Shown: piece by piece, positions 6,295 to 6,403 of the stretch
How the letters are laid out: each line of letters begins with the position of its first letter
Position numbering within the stretch: position 1 is the first letter of the stretch
Assembly: GCA_023457495.1 (NCBI GenBank)
Contig: JAEWLQ010000125.1
Location: forward strand, 1-6,403
Origin: Pseudomonadota bacterium
GTDB lineage: Bacteria; Pseudomonadota; Gammaproteobacteria; Steroidobacterales; Steroidobacteraceae
Reading direction: 5' to 3'
DNA: 6,403 nt
Translations under genes and position numbers: made by a program
Notes under the pieces: model-generated
Seen by the model: only the letters and a program-made list of their open reading frames with translations
Told to the model about the DNA's origin: nothing
Database searches by the model: none

Positions 6295-6401
6295 GCGGGC
6301 TTCCTATCGAGCAACAACTGCCACACTATGTGGGAGCCGGTCGTCTTGACTTGGTCTGTAAGGAAGTGGACCTTGGCCTGTGCGGAAGTGAGCGGATCAT
6401 G
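6291..6401 (-). CDS. Possible tail of an upstream gene overlapping the regulator start
   Basis: From the right window edge, one minus-strand frame reads 36 sense codons without a stop. It begins HDPLTSAQAKVHF, continues through TTGSHIVWQLLL and ends DRKPA before TGA at 6293-6291. That TGA overlaps the regulator's GTG as GTGA, a common arrangement for translationally coupled genes. About two thirds or more of its third codon positions are G or C, in line with coding in this window. The product is not recognised and 36 codons are little evidence. The alternative is that this is the regulator's promoter region: the dyad CCACA-CTA-TGTGG (6321-6333) lies inside it. Confidence 0.35.
   Translation of the reverse strand, partial: HDPLTSAQAKVHFLTDQVKTTGSHIVWQLLLDRKPA
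6300..6305 (-). promoter_or_regulatory. Ribosome binding site of the AraC-family gene
   Basis: AGGAAG on the minus strand (6305-6300) ends five bases before the GTG at 6294; the AGGA core is seven bases away. It supports GTG as the real start of the regulator, since no ATG start lies nearby. Confidence 0.6.
6321..6333. repeat. Short dyad upstream of the AraC-family gene
   Basis: CCACA (6321-6325) and TGTGG (6329-6333) are perfect inverse complements around CTA, 27-39 bases before the GTG. It could be an autoregulatory operator. If the overlapping open frame is real coding, the dyad may be coincidence. Confidence 0.25.
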
Positions 6402-6403
6402 CT

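Noticed and set aside
5843..6349. 168-residue plus-strand open frame opposite the AraC-family gene
   Set aside because: It is antisense to a clear AraC-family coding sequence; the length reflects GC-rich codon bias.

Overview
The window looks like a piece of an alphaproteobacterial chromosome, most likely from Bradyrhizobium or a close relative. The reasons are its moderately high GC content, the GC-rich third codon positions in the real genes, and the gene types present. Very large proteins that join a SAM domain, a class III cyclase, an ATPase and a repeat domain are common in that group. This assignment comes from recognising families, not from a database match.

Layout, left to right. (1) Positions 3-773, plus strand: the C-terminal part of a patatin-like phospholipase whose start and nucleophile lie before the window. 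(2) Positions 798-4157, minus strand: a long cyclase/ATPase/TPR signalling gene that converges on the patatin gene with only 24 bases between stop codons. It is interrupted by one in-frame TAG at 1269-1271, so it appears as a 962-residue main product plus a 156-codon C-terminal remnant. (3) Positions 4346-4384: a hairpin with a short T-run that fits a terminator for (4). (4) Positions 4397-4912, minus strand: a small secreted protein of unknown function with four cysteines and a very good ribosome binding site. (5) Positions 4913-5304: a 392-base non-coding stretch with several perfect dyads, a pair of 20-bp-spaced direct repeats and a G-rich tract. (6) Positions 5305-6294, minus strand: an AraC-family transcriptional regulator. 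(7) Positions 6291-6401, minus strand: an open frame whose TGA overlaps the regulator's GTG start, possibly the tail of an upstream gene that runs off the window.

Functional reading. The three complete or nearly complete minus-strand genes have wide gaps and separate signals, so they are probably separate transcription units. The AraC-type regulator sits directly upstream of the secreted-protein gene in the same orientation. The dyad-rich gap between them is a plausible place for regulated expression, but nothing in the sequence proves that this regulator acts there. The cyclase gene would make a cytoplasmic nucleotide-signalling protein with STAND-type ATPase architecture. The nonsense codon removes only its last repeat region.

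I found no tRNA, rRNA, CRISPR array, complete insertion sequence, phage gene or recognisable defence system. The most notable points are the single amber codon in an otherwise clean reading frame and the structured intergenic region. I see no convincing new multi-gene system here.
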